The translations under genes were made by a program, and so were the position numbers. Under the pieces are notes generated by a model. That model was given only the letters and a program-made list of their open reading frames with translations, ran no database searches and had not been told where the DNA came from. This document shows, one piece after another, positions 16,296-25,489 of a stretch of DNA of 64,000 nucleotides (position 1 is the first letter of the stretch; each line of letters begins with the position of its first letter). The stretch lies in NCBI RefSeq assembly GCF_015351595.1, contig NZ_JADKPT010000017.1, positions 33,195-97,194 of the forward strand. The letters run 5' to 3'. Origin of the DNA: Flavobacterium sp. LC2016-12 (GTDB lineage: Bacteria > Bacteroidota > Bacteroidia > Flavobacteriales > Flavobacteriaceae).

Positions 16296-18077
16296 ATGAA
16301 AAACATCTTTATCTATATCGTTTTGTTGTGGTCTGGTTTTGTATTTTCTCAAAACGAACAGCTGGCGCAATATTACTATGATAAAGGCGATTTCGAAAAA
16401 GCGAAGATCAGTTACGAAGAGCTTTTAAACAGCGCACCCTCCAATACGCAATATTTTTTAAGAACGGTTGATTGTTATCAGCAATTGCAGCAATTTGCTT
16501 TGGCTGAAAAAATGATTCAGGAGCGTTACAACAGATACAAACAAGGTGTTTTTTTAGTGGAATTGGGGTATAATTTCCAGCTGCAGAAAAACGATTCAAA
16601 AGCCAAAAATTATTACGATCAGGCGATAGAGAAAATCAAAACGAATGCTAATGATGTTTATGGAATCGGAAATTCTTTCGAGAAAAAAGTATTATTAGAA
16701 TATGCTTTAAAGGCTTACCAAACAGCGATGCAGGTTCAGCCGAATTACAATTTCAATTTTCAAATCGGAATGTTGTACGGTCAGTTAGGAAAGACGGATC
16801 AAATGATTGATCTTTTGTTGACGGAATCCTATAACAATCCACAAAATGCCAATTTGATTCAGACACAATTATCTCGTTTCATGAACGGCGAAACCGATAA
16901 TACTGCTTTTAAAGATGCCATGCGAAAAGCTTTAATCCTGAAAACACAAAAAGATCAGGATGTATTCTGGAATCACTATTTAAGTTGGTTTTATGTGCAG
17001 CAAAAGGAATTTGGGAAAGCTTTTATTCAGGAAAAGGCAATTTATAAGCGTGAACCTGAATCACTTTCGAGTATTGTCAATTTAAGTCAGTTTGCACTGA
17101 ATGAAGATGACACGGAGACGGCTGCTGAAATCCTCAACTTTATTCTTCTTAATACCAAAGATTTAGATTTATTGGTACAGACCAATTACTATTTAATGGA
17201 AATTAAAATTGATAAAGCACAGGAAAAAGATTATCCAATAATTGATGCTGAGTTACAACAATTGCTTACAACCTATGAAATAACTCCTTTTACCTTATCT
17301 TTGCAATTAATTCAGGCGCATTTTAAGGCATTTAATTTAAAAAAGCCAGAAGAGGGTATCGCAATTGTCAAAAGAGCTTTAGACCTCAATTTGAATGATT
17401 ATCAGGAAGCTGATGCTAAGATGGAGTTGGGAGATATTTTGCTTTTGCAGGAAAAATTCAATCAGGCGCTTATTTATTATTCGCAGATTCAATTGGATTT
17501 AAAGAATGATGTAATGTCGCATGAAGCGAGTTTAAAAGCAGCGAAAACAAGTTATTATAAATCCGATTTTGAGTGGGCTTTAAAGCAGTTTAAAGAATTA
17601 AAGTCTGCTAATACGCAGTTGATAGCAAATGATGCACTGGAATATTTTTTATTGATAAATGATAATACTGTTGCCGATTCGACACAAACGGCATTGAAGC
17701 AATTTGCAAAAGGTGATTTTTTACTTTATCAGAATAAAAAACAGGAAGCGATTACACAGTTTCAAAACATCCTGAAAATCTATAAAGGACAGGAAATCGA
17801 AGCTGTAACAATGTTGCGTTTAGGTAAAATCTATGAAAGTCTGAAGGATTATAATTCGGCTTTAAGCCAATACCAGCAGATCATTGACCATCATAGTGAC
17901 GGAATTTATGTAGATGAAGCGCTGTTTTTTTCGGCAGAAATTTACAACGACGAATTAAAAGATACAGAAAAGGCAAAACCTTTGTATGAAAAGGTAATTT
18001 TTAACCATCAGGATAGTATTTACTTTGTTGATGCGAGAAAAAAATACCGCGAGTTGAGAGGAGACAAGAATTTATAA
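16296..18077 (+). CDS. Exported tetratricopeptide-repeat protein
   Basis: A 593-residue protein with signal peptide MKNIFIYIVLLWSGFVFSQ. Many TPR units follow, for example QYYYDKGDFEKAKISYEELL near the N-terminus and MLRLGKIYESLKDYNSALSQ near the C-terminus; the intervening residues are also helical hairpins. There is no catalytic domain. Periplasmic TPR proteins scaffold envelope complexes. It starts 57 bp after lgt and may be cotranscribed with it. The partner is unknown. Confidence 0.88.
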   Translation: MKNIFIYIVLLWSGFVFSQNEQLAQYYYDKGDFEKAKISYEELLNSAPSNTQYFLRTVDCYQQLQQFALAEKMIQERYNRYKQGVFLVELGYNFQLQKNDSKAKNYYDQAIEKIKTNANDVYGIGNSFEKKVLLEYALKAYQTAMQVQPNYNFNFQIGMLYGQLGKTDQMIDLLLTESYNNPQNANLIQTQLSRFMNGETDNTAFKDAMRKALILKTQKDQDVFWNHYLSWFYVQQKEFGKAFIQEKAIYKREPESLSSIVNLSQFALNEDDTETAAEILNFILLNTKDLDLLVQTNYYLMEIKIDKAQEKDYPIIDAELQQLLTTYEITPFTLSLQLIQAHFKAFNLKKPEEGIAIVKRALDLNLNDYQEADAKMELGDILLLQEKFNQALIYYSQIQLDLKNDVMSHEASLKAAKTSYYKSDFEWALKQFKELKSANTQLIANDALEYFLLINDNTVADSTQTALKQFAKGDFLLYQNKKQEAITQFQNILKIYKGQEIEAVTMLRLGKIYESLKDYNSALSQYQQIIDHHSDGIYVDEALFFSAEIYNDELKDTEKAKPLYEKVIFNHQDSIYFVDARKKYRELRGDKNL

Positions 18078-18094
18078 TTCAGATTGTAGGCTTC

Positions 18095-18146
18095 AGATTT
18101 TAGATTTTTATTGGAATCTAAAATCTAAAATCTAAAATCTAAAATC
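18095..18146. repeat. AATCTAAA tandem palindrome
   Basis: TTTTAGATTTTTATTGGAA precedes four tandem copies of ATCTAAA; the arms are complementary, so the region can fold as a hairpin between the TPR and DUF4286 genes. Related, looser units (CTAAGAATCTAAAAA) occur at 18530-18560. Confidence 0.75.
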
Positions 18147-18153
18147 AAGAAAA

Positions 18154-18465
18154 ATGATAATTTACAACGTTACCACAAATATACACGAGAGCGTTCATGA
18201 CCAATGGTTAAAATGGATGCAGGAAAAACACATACCTGAAATTCTGGCAACAGAAAAATTTTCGTCTGCAAGAATTGTGAGGGTTTTAATTGAAGAAGAA
18301 ATGGGCGGAATTACGTATTCAGTTCAATATACAACAGATAGTAAGGAAACATTAGAGGAGTATTATTTGGAAGAACAGCCGAAATTTGACAGAGAAGCTT
18401 TAGAGTTATTCGCAGACAAAATGCTTTCTTTCAGAACCGAATTAGAAGTTATTTCGGAGCATTAA
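18154..18465 (+). CDS. DUF4286 family protein
   Basis: A 103-residue soluble protein with the DUF4286 signature: the N-terminal MIIYNVTTNIHESVHDQWLK, then RVLIEEEMGGITYSVQY, then YLEEQPKFDREALELFADK. The fold is predicted ferredoxin-like (alpha/beta), similar to antibiotic-monooxygenase-like dimers. Function unknown. It sits just upstream of rsmA, an order often seen in Flavobacteria, which hints at a role near translation or ribosome maturation, but nothing in the sequence proves this. Confidence 0.9.
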   Translation: MIIYNVTTNIHESVHDQWLKWMQEKHIPEILATEKFSSARIVRVLIEEEMGGITYSVQYTTDSKETLEEYYLEEQPKFDREALELFADKMLSFRTELEVISEH

Positions 18466-18563
18466 AAATAGATTGCTTGATTATTCGATTTTTGGATTAT
18501 TCGATATTTCGAAAAAATCTGACGATCTAAGAAGTCTAAAAATCTAAGAATCTAAAAAATAAA

Positions 18564-19349
18564 ATGGAAAAAGTAAAAGCCAAAAAACATTTAGGACAAC
18601 ACTTCTTAAAAGATGAAAGTATCGCCAAAGCAATTGCAGATACTTTGAGTTTAGAAGGATACGATGAGGTTCTGGAAATAGGACCAGGAATGGGTGTGTT
18701 GACTAAGTATTTGCTTGACAAACCAATTAATACGCACGTGATCGAAATTGATACCGAATCTGTGACGTATTTGGGTGAAAATTATCCGAAATTAAAAGAT
18801 CAGATTATCTCTCAGGATTTTCTGAAATACAATATCAATGAGGTTTACAAAGACAAACAATTCGCTATAATCGGGAATTTCCCTTATAATATTTCGACTC
18901 AGATCGTTTTTAGAACTTTAGAGTTCAGAGACCAGATTCCTGAGTTTTCCGGAATGTTTCAAAAAGAAGTTGCAGAGCGAATCTGCGAGAAAAAAGGCTC
19001 AAAGGCTTACGGAATCTTATCCGTATTAGCACAGGCTTTCTATATTACTGAGTACTTGTTTACTGTTGACGAAAATGTTTTTATTCCTCCGCCCAAGGTG
19101 AAGTCGGGTGTGATGAAAATGACCCGAAAGGAAGATTATAGTCTTCCATGTGGTGAAAAGTTGTTCTTTACTGTGGTGAAAACTGCTTTTCAGCAAAGAC
19201 GAAAAACATTACGTAACAGTTTGAAAACATTAAATTTAACTGATGATTTGCGATTAGACACTATCTTTGATAAACGTCCTGAGCAACTTAGTGTAGAAGA
19301 ATTTATTGAACTGACTCAAAAAATAGAAGCCGATGGAGTTCAAAGTTAG
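18564..19349 (+). CDS. rsmA: 16S rRNA dimethyladenosine transferase
   Basis: A 261-residue SAM-dependent methyltransferase (KsgA) that dimethylates two adjacent adenosines in the 3'-terminal hairpin of 16S rRNA during small-subunit maturation. Seen: GQHFLKDE at the N-terminus, SAM-binding motif I VLEIGPGMGVLTKYL, acidic motif II VIEIDTESV, and the catalytic IGNFPYNIST. NFPY replaces the more common NLPY, a conservative change. The C-terminal helical domain FQQRRKTLRNSLK is intact. The stop codon lies inside the start of mgtE (17-bp overlap), so the two are translationally linked. Confidence 0.97.
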   Translation: MEKVKAKKHLGQHFLKDESIAKAIADTLSLEGYDEVLEIGPGMGVLTKYLLDKPINTHVIEIDTESVTYLGENYPKLKDQIISQDFLKYNINEVYKDKQFAIIGNFPYNISTQIVFRTLEFRDQIPEFSGMFQKEVAERICEKKGSKAYGILSVLAQAFYITEYLFTVDENVFIPPPKVKSGVMKMTRKEDYSLPCGEKLFFTVVKTAFQQRRKTLRNSLKTLNLTDDLRLDTIFDKRPEQLSVEEFIELTQKIEADGVQS

Positions 19350-20682
19350 CAAAGATTTAATCCACCAATTAGAAGAGCACATTGTTAATAAAAACGACAA
19401 GGAACTTGAAGTTTTATTAAACGATTTGCACCATGCTGATATTGCCGAAATCCTGGATGAACTGGATTTTGACGAAGCAACTTATATTTTCAGGGTTTTA
19501 GATAGTGATAAAACAGCAGAAATTCTTCTTGAATTAGAAGATGATTTGCGTGAAAACATCTTAAGCCGACTTTCGCCTAAAGAAATTGCAGAAGAGCTTG
19601 ATGAGCTTGAAACCAATGACGCGGCCGATATTATCGGAGAACTTTCGCAGGAAATCAAAGCGGAAGTAATATCAGAATTAAATGACGTTGAACACGCGAA
19701 AGATATCGTCGAATTATTGCGTTACGACGAAAATTCTGCCGGTGGTTTGATGGGGAAAGAGTTAGTAAAAGTCAATGAAAATTGGAATGTACTGACTTGC
19801 GTAAAAGAAATGCGTATCCAGGCAGAAAACGTTTCCAGAGTGCATTCGATTTATGTTGTTGATGATGAAAACCGATTAAAAGGCAGATTATCATTAAAAG
19901 ATTTGTTGACTACTTCAACCAAAACGCAGATTGGGGATATTTATATTAGAAAACTAAATTTTGTAAACGTCGATACCGAAGATGTTGAGGTAGCACGTAT
20001 CATGCAAAAATACGATTTAGAGGCCATTCCGGTTGTGGATGAATTGGGTCGTTTGGTCGGAAGAATTACTATTGATGATATCGTAGACGTAATCAAGGAT
20101 GAAGCCGATAAAGATTACCAGTTAGCGGCGGGTATTACACAGGACGTTGAATCAAACGATAGTGTTTTGGAGTTAACCAAAGCGCGTTTGCCATGGCTTT
20201 TAATTGGAATGGTAATTGAAATTGTGGCTTCTTTTGTATTGAAAGGAAATGAAGATGTCTTCAAAATCCATTCTACCTTAATCATTTTTGTGCCATTGCT
20301 TTCGGCTACTGCCGGAAATATTGGAGTTCAGGCATCAGCAATCGTTGTTCAGGGTTTAGCAAACGGAACTTTAAAAGAATTTAGTCGCGGTTATTTTACT
20401 AAGGAAATTACCGTATCGATGATTTCCGGAACTATTATTTCATTGCTTTTATTAGGATATCATTCTATTATGTATCAGCAATATTTGGTAGGATTTGCAA
20501 TTTCAATTTCGATGATAGTAGTGATTTTATTCGCTGCGACTTTGGGAACTTTGGTACCGCTTTTTCTTCATAAGAATAAAATTGATCCCGCTATCGCTAC
20601 AGGTCCGTTTATCACAACAACCAATGATGTTTTTGGAATTATGCTCTACTTTGGAGTAGCCAAATTGATTCTTGGGTTTTAG
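19333..20682 (+). CDS. mgtE: Magnesium transporter MgtE
   Basis: A 449-residue Mg2+ channel of the inner membrane. Order: N-terminal helical superhelix (about 1-130, LNDLHHADIAEILDELDFDE), two CBS domains (about 135-255; IYVVDDENRLKGRLSLKDLL and IPVVDELGRLVGRITIDDIV), and five membrane helices (about 280-449). The pore signature VPLLSATAGNIGVQASAIVV is present. Mg2+ binding to the cytoplasmic domains closes the channel. The gene overlaps rsmA by 17 bp. Confidence 0.96.
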   Translation: MEFKVSKDLIHQLEEHIVNKNDKELEVLLNDLHHADIAEILDELDFDEATYIFRVLDSDKTAEILLELEDDLRENILSRLSPKEIAEELDELETNDAADIIGELSQEIKAEVISELNDVEHAKDIVELLRYDENSAGGLMGKELVKVNENWNVLTCVKEMRIQAENVSRVHSIYVVDDENRLKGRLSLKDLLTTSTKTQIGDIYIRKLNFVNVDTEDVEVARIMQKYDLEAIPVVDELGRLVGRITIDDIVDVIKDEADKDYQLAAGITQDVESNDSVLELTKARLPWLLIGMVIEIVASFVLKGNEDVFKIHSTLIIFVPLLSATAGNIGVQASAIVVQGLANGTLKEFSRGYFTKEITVSMISGTIISLLLLGYHSIMYQQYLVGFAISISMIVVILFAATLGTLVPLFLHKNKIDPAIATGPFITTTNDVFGIMLYFGVAKLILGF

Positions 20683-20782
20683 ATTTTTGCCACAAATTAG
20701 TAGATTACAGTGATTTAAGATCCTTAAAATCTATGTAATTTGCGAATCGAAAATATGCTATTAACCAGCCAATACATAAGCA

Positions 20783-21559
20783 ATGAAAGTACATATAATT
20801 GGAGGTGGGAATCTTGGGGTTTCTATTGCCTTGGGAATTGCCAAATTCTCCAAAAACAACCAGGTTACAGTAACAAGAAGAAACACGGCCAGTATTCAAT
20901 ATTTAGCTGAATACGGAATTACGGTTTCTAACGATAATAAACATAATATTCAGGAAGCTGATGTAGTGATTTTAACCATAAAACCGTATCAGGTTGATAC
21001 TGTTTTTGCTGAAATTTTACCGGTAATCAAAGGAAAAACCATTGCTTCTGCAGTAAGTGGTTTGTCTTTGGATATGCTTACTTCAAAAACAAATGATGAA
21101 TTTCCGGTAATTCGAATCATGCCCAATATCGCAGCGCAATTTGGAGAATCAGCGACTTGTATTTCTTTCCCTGAAAAGGACAGAGAAAAAGCATTACCAA
21201 TTGTAGATCTGTTTCAGCATTTAGGAACGGCTCCCGTTATTGACGAAAAATTAATGGACGCGGCAACTGTTCTTGGAGCCTGCGGAACAGCGTACGCCTT
21301 AAGATACATTCGTGCCTCAATGCAAGCCGGAATCGAAATTGGTTTTGATTCGCAGACTGCTTTAGCAATTGCAGCACAAACCGTAAAAGGAGCTGCAAAA
21401 ATGTTATTAGAGGAGAAAGTACATCCGGAACAATTAATCGACCGCGTAACGACACCTCAGGGCTGTACAATCGTTGGTTTGAATGAAATGGAACATAATG
21501 GCTTCAGTTCGTCTTTGATAAAAGGAATTAAAACTTCTTTGAAACAGATCAAGGGATAA
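20783..21559 (+). CDS. proC: Pyrroline-5-carboxylate reductase
   Basis: A 258-residue cytoplasmic enzyme that reduces pyrroline-5-carboxylate to proline with NAD(P)H. The N-terminal Rossmann motif is HIIGGGNLGVSIALGIA. The C-terminal dimerisation helices include the family signature LIDRVTTPQGCTIVGLNEME. Length is normal. The 100-bp gap after mgtE has a weak repeat-like patch, and a fragment of the AAATTCCAA repeat follows the stop codon; proC is probably its own transcript. Confidence 0.94.
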   Translation: MKVHIIGGGNLGVSIALGIAKFSKNNQVTVTRRNTASIQYLAEYGITVSNDNKHNIQEADVVILTIKPYQVDTVFAEILPVIKGKTIASAVSGLSLDMLTSKTNDEFPVIRIMPNIAAQFGESATCISFPEKDREKALPIVDLFQHLGTAPVIDEKLMDAATVLGACGTAYALRYIRASMQAGIEIGFDSQTALAIAAQTVKGAAKMLLEEKVHPEQLIDRVTTPQGCTIVGLNEMEHNGFSSSLIKGIKTSLKQIKG

Positions 21560-21574
21560 AGTTTAAAATTTCAA

Positions 21575-21622
21575 TCTTTTTAAATTCCAAATTCCAATTT
21601 TGTTGAGGTTTGGAATTTTTGT
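21575..21622. repeat. AAATTCCAA-type inverted repeat
   Basis: AAATTCCAAATTCCAATTTT faces GGTTTGGAATTTTTG, forming a hairpin just after proC. The same family recurs between atpD and atpC (48070-48126). Confidence 0.7.
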
Positions 21623-21643
21623 TTTAAGAAATAGTCGATTTTT

Positions 21644-21745
21644 TTGTCATTTCGACGAAGGAGAAATCACACAAGTAGCTCCGCAATCAAAATTTTCAAT
21701 CTTTGGCGAACTACGTGATGATCCTTCCTCTTTCAGGATGACAAG
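21644..21745. repeat. Diverged copy of the TTGTCATTTCGACGAAGG palindrome
   Basis: The left arm is identical to the first 25 bases of the element at 3974, and the centre shares CTCCGCA and CAATCTTTG-like blocks. The right arm (CCTCTTTCAGGATGACAAG) has diverged, so the palindrome is imperfect. Confidence 0.8.
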
Positions 21746-21786
21746 TTTGCGAATAATTGGAATTTGGATTTTTTTAATTTGGATTT

Positions 21787-22089
21787 TCAGGATGAAAAAA
21801 CCTCAAAATGCTCAACCTTCTCTTCAAACTCCAAAAGAAAATAATCGTCTTCAGGATAGTATTTCGCTTTTTCAAAATCTTCTCCGGCAAAATTTTTAAT
21901 TACTTCTAGGTTTTCCCAATAGGTAATCAGCGTAAAGTGTCCTTCGTTGTGTTTGATGTTTCTTAAAAAGGATAATTTTATAAAACCAGCTGTTTTTGAA
22001 TAATCAGGAATTGCGGTTTTCTGTAGAAACTCGGTGTAAACCTCATAATCTTCTACTTTCGTTTTTCCATGCCAGATTCTTGCAATCAT
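21787..22089 (-). CDS. Antibiotic biosynthesis monooxygenase-like (ABM) protein
   Basis: A 100-residue protein with the dimeric alpha/beta ABM fold. Markers: MIARIWHGKTKVEDYEVY at the start, GFIKLSFLRN in the middle and FTLITYWENLEVIKNFAG. Relatives include quinol monooxygenases and haem-degrading enzymes, and some have lost activity. The downstream sense neighbour is a repeat. It lies 18 bp after nhaA on the same strand and is likely cotranscribed with it; a functional link is not obvious. Confidence 0.85.
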   Translation of the reverse strand: MIARIWHGKTKVEDYEVYTEFLQKTAIPDYSKTAGFIKLSFLRNIKHNEGHFTLITYWENLEVIKNFAGEDFEKAKYYPEDDYFLLEFEEKVEHFEVFSS

Positions 22090-22107
22090 AATAATTAAGT
22101 TTTAAAG

Positions 22108-23295
22108 TTAGTTATCATGCGATAGTGGTCCCGAGACTTCGGGATGGATTTCTTTTTTGGGATTTTTCTTCAAAACATATTTCAAATACACAAATCCGAA
22201 AATTCCGGAAAGTACAGAAGCAATCAAAATAGCAATTTTAGAAAAAACAATGGTTTCAGGATCTTTGAATGCTAAAATAGTAATGAAAATTGACATTGTA
22301 AAACCAATTCCGCCCAACATCCCGGCACCTAAAATATGTGGCCATTTTAATTTCTTCGGCAAAGCACAAAGACCTGCACTTACTCCTAAAAAAGAAAAAA
22401 GCAGAATTCCTAAAGGTTTTCCAATTACCAATCCTAAAACAATCCCAAATGTATTAGGATGATTTAATCCTTCGTGCCAATCCGATTCTATGGCAATACA
22501 GGTATTGGCAATGGCGAATAATGGCAAAATGAGGAACGCAACGGGCTGGTGTAGAAAATGTTGCAATTTATAAGAAACTGATTTTTCTCCACCATCACCA
22601 AAAGGAATTACAAAAGCTAAAATTACTCCGGTAATTGTGGCGTGAACACCGGAATTAAGCATAAAATACCACATAAAGGCACCGCCAACTAAATACGGAA
22701 TAAGATTGTTGACTTTCTTTCTGTTTAAAATAAACAAAAATCCCCAGATTGCTAATGCAATACCAAGATTTATAAATGAAATTGAAGTGGTGTAAAAAAT
22801 GGCAATGACAATTATTGCTCCTAAGTCATCAATAACAGCAAGTGCAGTTAAAAACACTTTTAAAGACGGAGGAACTTTATTTCCTAACAATGATAAAATT
22901 CCAATCGCAAATGCAATATCTGTCGCCATCGGAATTCCGGCTCCATTTTGTGTGGCAGTTCCATAATTTAAGGCTAAAAATATTCCGGCCGGAACGAGCA
23001 TTCCTCCTAAAGCCGCCATTAAAGGCAAAGAAGCATTTTTTATACTCGATAATTCTCCATGGTAAATTTCGCGTTCTAATTCTAAACCGATCAACAAAAA
23101 GAAAATGGTCATCAATCCGTCATTAATCCAGTGTGTGATGGAATGACCGCCTAAATCTTTTTCCCAAAAAGCTACATATTCTGTCTGAAAAGAGGAATTG
23201 GCAAGGTATAGAGAAACAAGGGTTACAAAAAGCAATAACAGTCCTCCTGATTTTTCGTTTTCAAAAAAAGATTTAAAAGTTTTAGTCAATTTCAT
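22108..23295 (-). CDS. nhaA: Na+/H+ antiporter NhaA
   Basis: A 395-residue inner-membrane antiporter that exchanges cytoplasmic Na+ (or Li+) for protons. About twelve helices are visible. The cation-binding aspartate pair D156-D157 is in ALAVIDDLGAIIVIAIF. Other signatures: MTIFFLLIGLELERE, ATDIAFAIGILSLLG, and the C-terminal LGGIGFTMSIFI. Length is normal. The sequence is followed closely by the ABM-like gene. Confidence 0.96.
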   Translation of the reverse strand: MKLTKTFKSFFENEKSGGLLLLFVTLVSLYLANSSFQTEYVAFWEKDLGGHSITHWINDGLMTIFFLLIGLELEREIYHGELSSIKNASLPLMAALGGMLVPAGIFLALNYGTATQNGAGIPMATDIAFAIGILSLLGNKVPPSLKVFLTALAVIDDLGAIIVIAIFYTTSISFINLGIALAIWGFLFILNRKKVNNLIPYLVGGAFMWYFMLNSGVHATITGVILAFVIPFGDGGEKSVSYKLQHFLHQPVAFLILPLFAIANTCIAIESDWHEGLNHPNTFGIVLGLVIGKPLGILLFSFLGVSAGLCALPKKLKWPHILGAGMLGGIGFTMSIFITILAFKDPETIVFSKIAILIASVLSGIFGFVYLKYVLKKNPKKEIHPEVSGPLSHDN

Positions 23296-23511
23296 TTGTG
23301 AGAATTTTTGCTGATTTGAAGTAGAATATCGAAAGAATTCGCAGCGGAGTTATTTTCAAAGTTAAAAAAAATATAGGCAATAAAAAATTCTGGCAAAGGT
23401 TATTGACTAAGTGTACGTTTAATCATTGCTCTAAAATACTCATTCATAAAGTTTTGTAACCTGAAACCTGAAACTTGAAACTTCTAACATTTAGTAATAA
23501 ATAATAAGCTG

Positions 23512-23519
23512 TATTTTTG
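23512..23519 (+). promoter_or_regulatory. Putative -7 box for the 2-hydroxyacid dehydrogenase gene
   Basis: TATTTTTG fits TAnnTTTG, 30 bp before the start codon. No convincing TTG at the expected distance. Confidence 0.35.
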
Positions 23520-23548
23520 TTTTTCTTTAGTATAATAAAATCATAGTT

Positions 23549-24493
23549 ATGAGTATAAAAATTCTACATATCGACAGCAACAATCCAATTCTTTGGCAAC
23601 AACTTGAAGAAGCCGGTTTTGAAAATCACGCTGATTTCAAATCTTCAAAAGAAGAAATCGAAGCTAAAATTCAGGATTATAACGGAATCGTAATCAGAAG
23701 CCGATTTAAAATTGATAAAACGTTTTTAGATAAAGGAGCCAATTTACAGTTTATTGCCAGAGTTGGCGCGGGATTAGAAAGTATCGATTGTGATTATGCA
23801 GAGGCAAAAGGAATTCACTTAATTGCGGCTCCGGAAGGTAATCGCAACGCTGTTGCAGAACATTCTCTGGGTGTAATTTTATCACTTTTCAATAATTTGA
23901 ATCAGGCCGACGCCGAAATAAGAGCCGGCCATTGGAATCGTGAAAGTAATCGTGGTCATGAACTCGATGGAAAAACAGTTGGGATTATTGGTTATGGAAA
24001 TATGGGAAAAGCATTTGCAAAAAAGCTCCGAGGTTTTGATGTTGAAGTTTTGTTTCATGATATTTTAGAAAACATTGGTGATGAAAATGCTAAACAAGTT
24101 GCGTTGGCTGAATTACAAAATAGAGCTGATGTTTTGAGTTTGCATCTTCCGTGGACACCAGAAACTGATAAAATGGTCAATGCCGATTTTATAAACGCAT
24201 TTGCGAAGCCATTTTGGATCATTAATACTTCACGAGGTAAAAATATCGTTACAGCAGATTTAGTTGAAGCTATGAAGTCTAAAAAGATTCTGGGAGCAGG
24301 TTTGGATGTTTTGGAGTATGAGAAATTATCTTTTGAAACACTTTTTCAGGATAAAAATACTCCTGAAGCTTTTCAATATTTATTAGAAGCCAAAAATGTT
24401 TTGCTAACGCCTCATATCGCAGGTTGGACTTTTGAAAGTCACGAACGTTTGGCGCAGGTTATTGTAGATAAAATCAAGGCAGTTTACGCTTAA
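23549..24493 (+). CDS. D-isomer-specific 2-hydroxyacid dehydrogenase
   Basis: A 314-residue NAD-dependent dehydrogenase. The Rossmann motif is VGIIGYGNMGKAFAKKL (about 142-158). The catalytic Arg is in INTSRGKNIV and the catalytic His in LTPHIAGWTFES. The conserved Glu of the triad should lie in the DVLEYEKLS segment. The substrate-binding half (residues 1-100) has the VIRSRFKIDKTFLD strand. It is the single-domain size of SerA-like or lactate-type enzymes and lacks an ACT domain. 3-phosphoglycerate dehydrogenase is possible but not provable. Confidence 0.9.
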   Translation: MSIKILHIDSNNPILWQQLEEAGFENHADFKSSKEEIEAKIQDYNGIVIRSRFKIDKTFLDKGANLQFIARVGAGLESIDCDYAEAKGIHLIAAPEGNRNAVAEHSLGVILSLFNNLNQADAEIRAGHWNRESNRGHELDGKTVGIIGYGNMGKAFAKKLRGFDVEVLFHDILENIGDENAKQVALAELQNRADVLSLHLPWTPETDKMVNADFINAFAKPFWIINTSRGKNIVTADLVEAMKSKKILGAGLDVLEYEKLSFETLFQDKNTPEAFQYLLEAKNVLLTPHIAGWTFESHERLAQVIVDKIKAVYA

Positions 24494-24710
24494 TGGCTAA
24501 ATGTGCTTAAGACTTAGAGAGTTGTGTTTTTTTTAATAAAATTAATTTAGTTTTTAATAACAAGTCTTTTCTTTAAAAGTAACATTCGGAATTAGTTTTT
24601 AAGATTATTTTTTTCTAATATTGTTCGGAAAATTTTTAACAAAATTTTTGGACAGGAGCGGCCGAAAATCCTAAACAGAGTAGGGTTTAACTAACTAATT
24701 TTTATTAATT

Positions 24711-25136
24711 ATGATTGAATGGTACAAAAAAGCAGTTTTTGAGAACTATGCAAATTTTAAAGGAAGAGCAAGAAGAAGTGAATATTGGTATTACCGTTTG
24801 GCTAGTACAATTATCTTTTTATTGTTTGTTATTTTAGGAGTTGTTATATACGCAGCTACTGATAATGGTCCTCTGGCTCTTGGTTTGGGTTATGGTTTAT
24901 TAATGCTTTATGCATTAGGAACGATGGTTCCTTCTCTAGCAGTTTCAGTTCGACGAATGCATGATATTGGTAAAAGCGGTTGGACTATTTTTGTCGCTAT
25001 GATTCCATTAGTTGGTCCTATTTGGATATTAGTTTTGTTATTCACTGAAGGAGATTCTGGTGAAAATTATTATGGAACTGATCCAAAAAATGAAATTGAA
25101 GAAATCAATGAAATCGGAAAAGTTGAATTACAATAA
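24711..25136 (+). CDS. DUF805 membrane protein
   Basis: A 141-residue inner-membrane protein. The DUF805 marker FKGRARRSEYWYYRL is near residue 18, followed by three or four helices, and the conserved SVRRMHDIGKSGW loop lies between the last two. The tail is acidic. Function unknown. It is followed 16 bp later by the TM2 gene, and these two are likely one transcript. The 217-bp gap upstream contains a weak hairpin (AAATCCTA / TAGGGTTT near 24668-24688). Confidence 0.9.
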   Translation: MIEWYKKAVFENYANFKGRARRSEYWYYRLASTIIFLLFVILGVVIYAATDNGPLALGLGYGLLMLYALGTMVPSLAVSVRRMHDIGKSGWTIFVAMIPLVGPIWILVLLFTEGDSGENYYGTDPKNEIEEINEIGKVELQ

Positions 25137-25152
25137 TTTAAAATAGATAAAA

Positions 25153-25428
25153 ATGGAAAATACAAAAACAGAACATTGGAATCGTCCTCAACGATCTGAA
25201 ACTGAAAATAAAAAGATTGTAGCTGGAATTTTTGCAATTTTATTAGGCTATTTGGGAATTCATAAATTTTATTTAGGTTATACCAAAGAAGGAATTATTC
25301 AGATTCTTTTAACTTGTCTGTGCGGAGTAGGTGCTTTAATTGGTATTATCGAAGGAATTATCTACCTGACAAAAACAGACGAAGATTTTTACCAAACCTA
25401 TCAGGTGGGTACAAAACCCTGGTTCTAA
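25153..25428 (+). CDS. TM2 domain protein
   Basis: A 91-residue membrane protein. The TM2 signature LGYLGIHKFYLGYTKEGI spans the first helix and turn; a second helix, CGVGALIGIIEGIIYL, follows. The N-terminal 20 residues are charged and cytoplasmic. Function unknown; often paired with DUF805-like proteins, as here. A strong terminator follows. Confidence 0.9.
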   Translation: MENTKTEHWNRPQRSETENKKIVAGIFAILLGYLGIHKFYLGYTKEGIIQILLTCLCGVGALIGIIEGIIYLTKTDEDFYQTYQVGTKPWF

Positions 25429-25433
25429 AACAT

Positions 25434-25472
25434 AAAAAACCCGTTAGTATTACTTACTAACGGGTTTTTCTT
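25434..25472. terminator. Bidirectional terminator
   Basis: AAAACCCGTTAGTA and TACTAACGGGTTTT pair around a short loop and are flanked by A- and T-runs. It separates the TM2 gene (plus) from the acyltransferase gene (minus). Confidence 0.88.
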
Positions 25473-25489
25473 TTTATATCGATTTGCAA

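Noticed and set aside
18095..18146. CRISPR-like repeats
   Set aside because: The ATCTAAA units are 7 bp, directly tandem, with no spacers, so they are a simple repeat and not an array.
21600..21899. 99-codon plus-strand frame after proC
   Set aside because: It runs through the AAATTCCAA and palindromic repeats and into the ABM-like gene on the other strand, with no plausible protein features.
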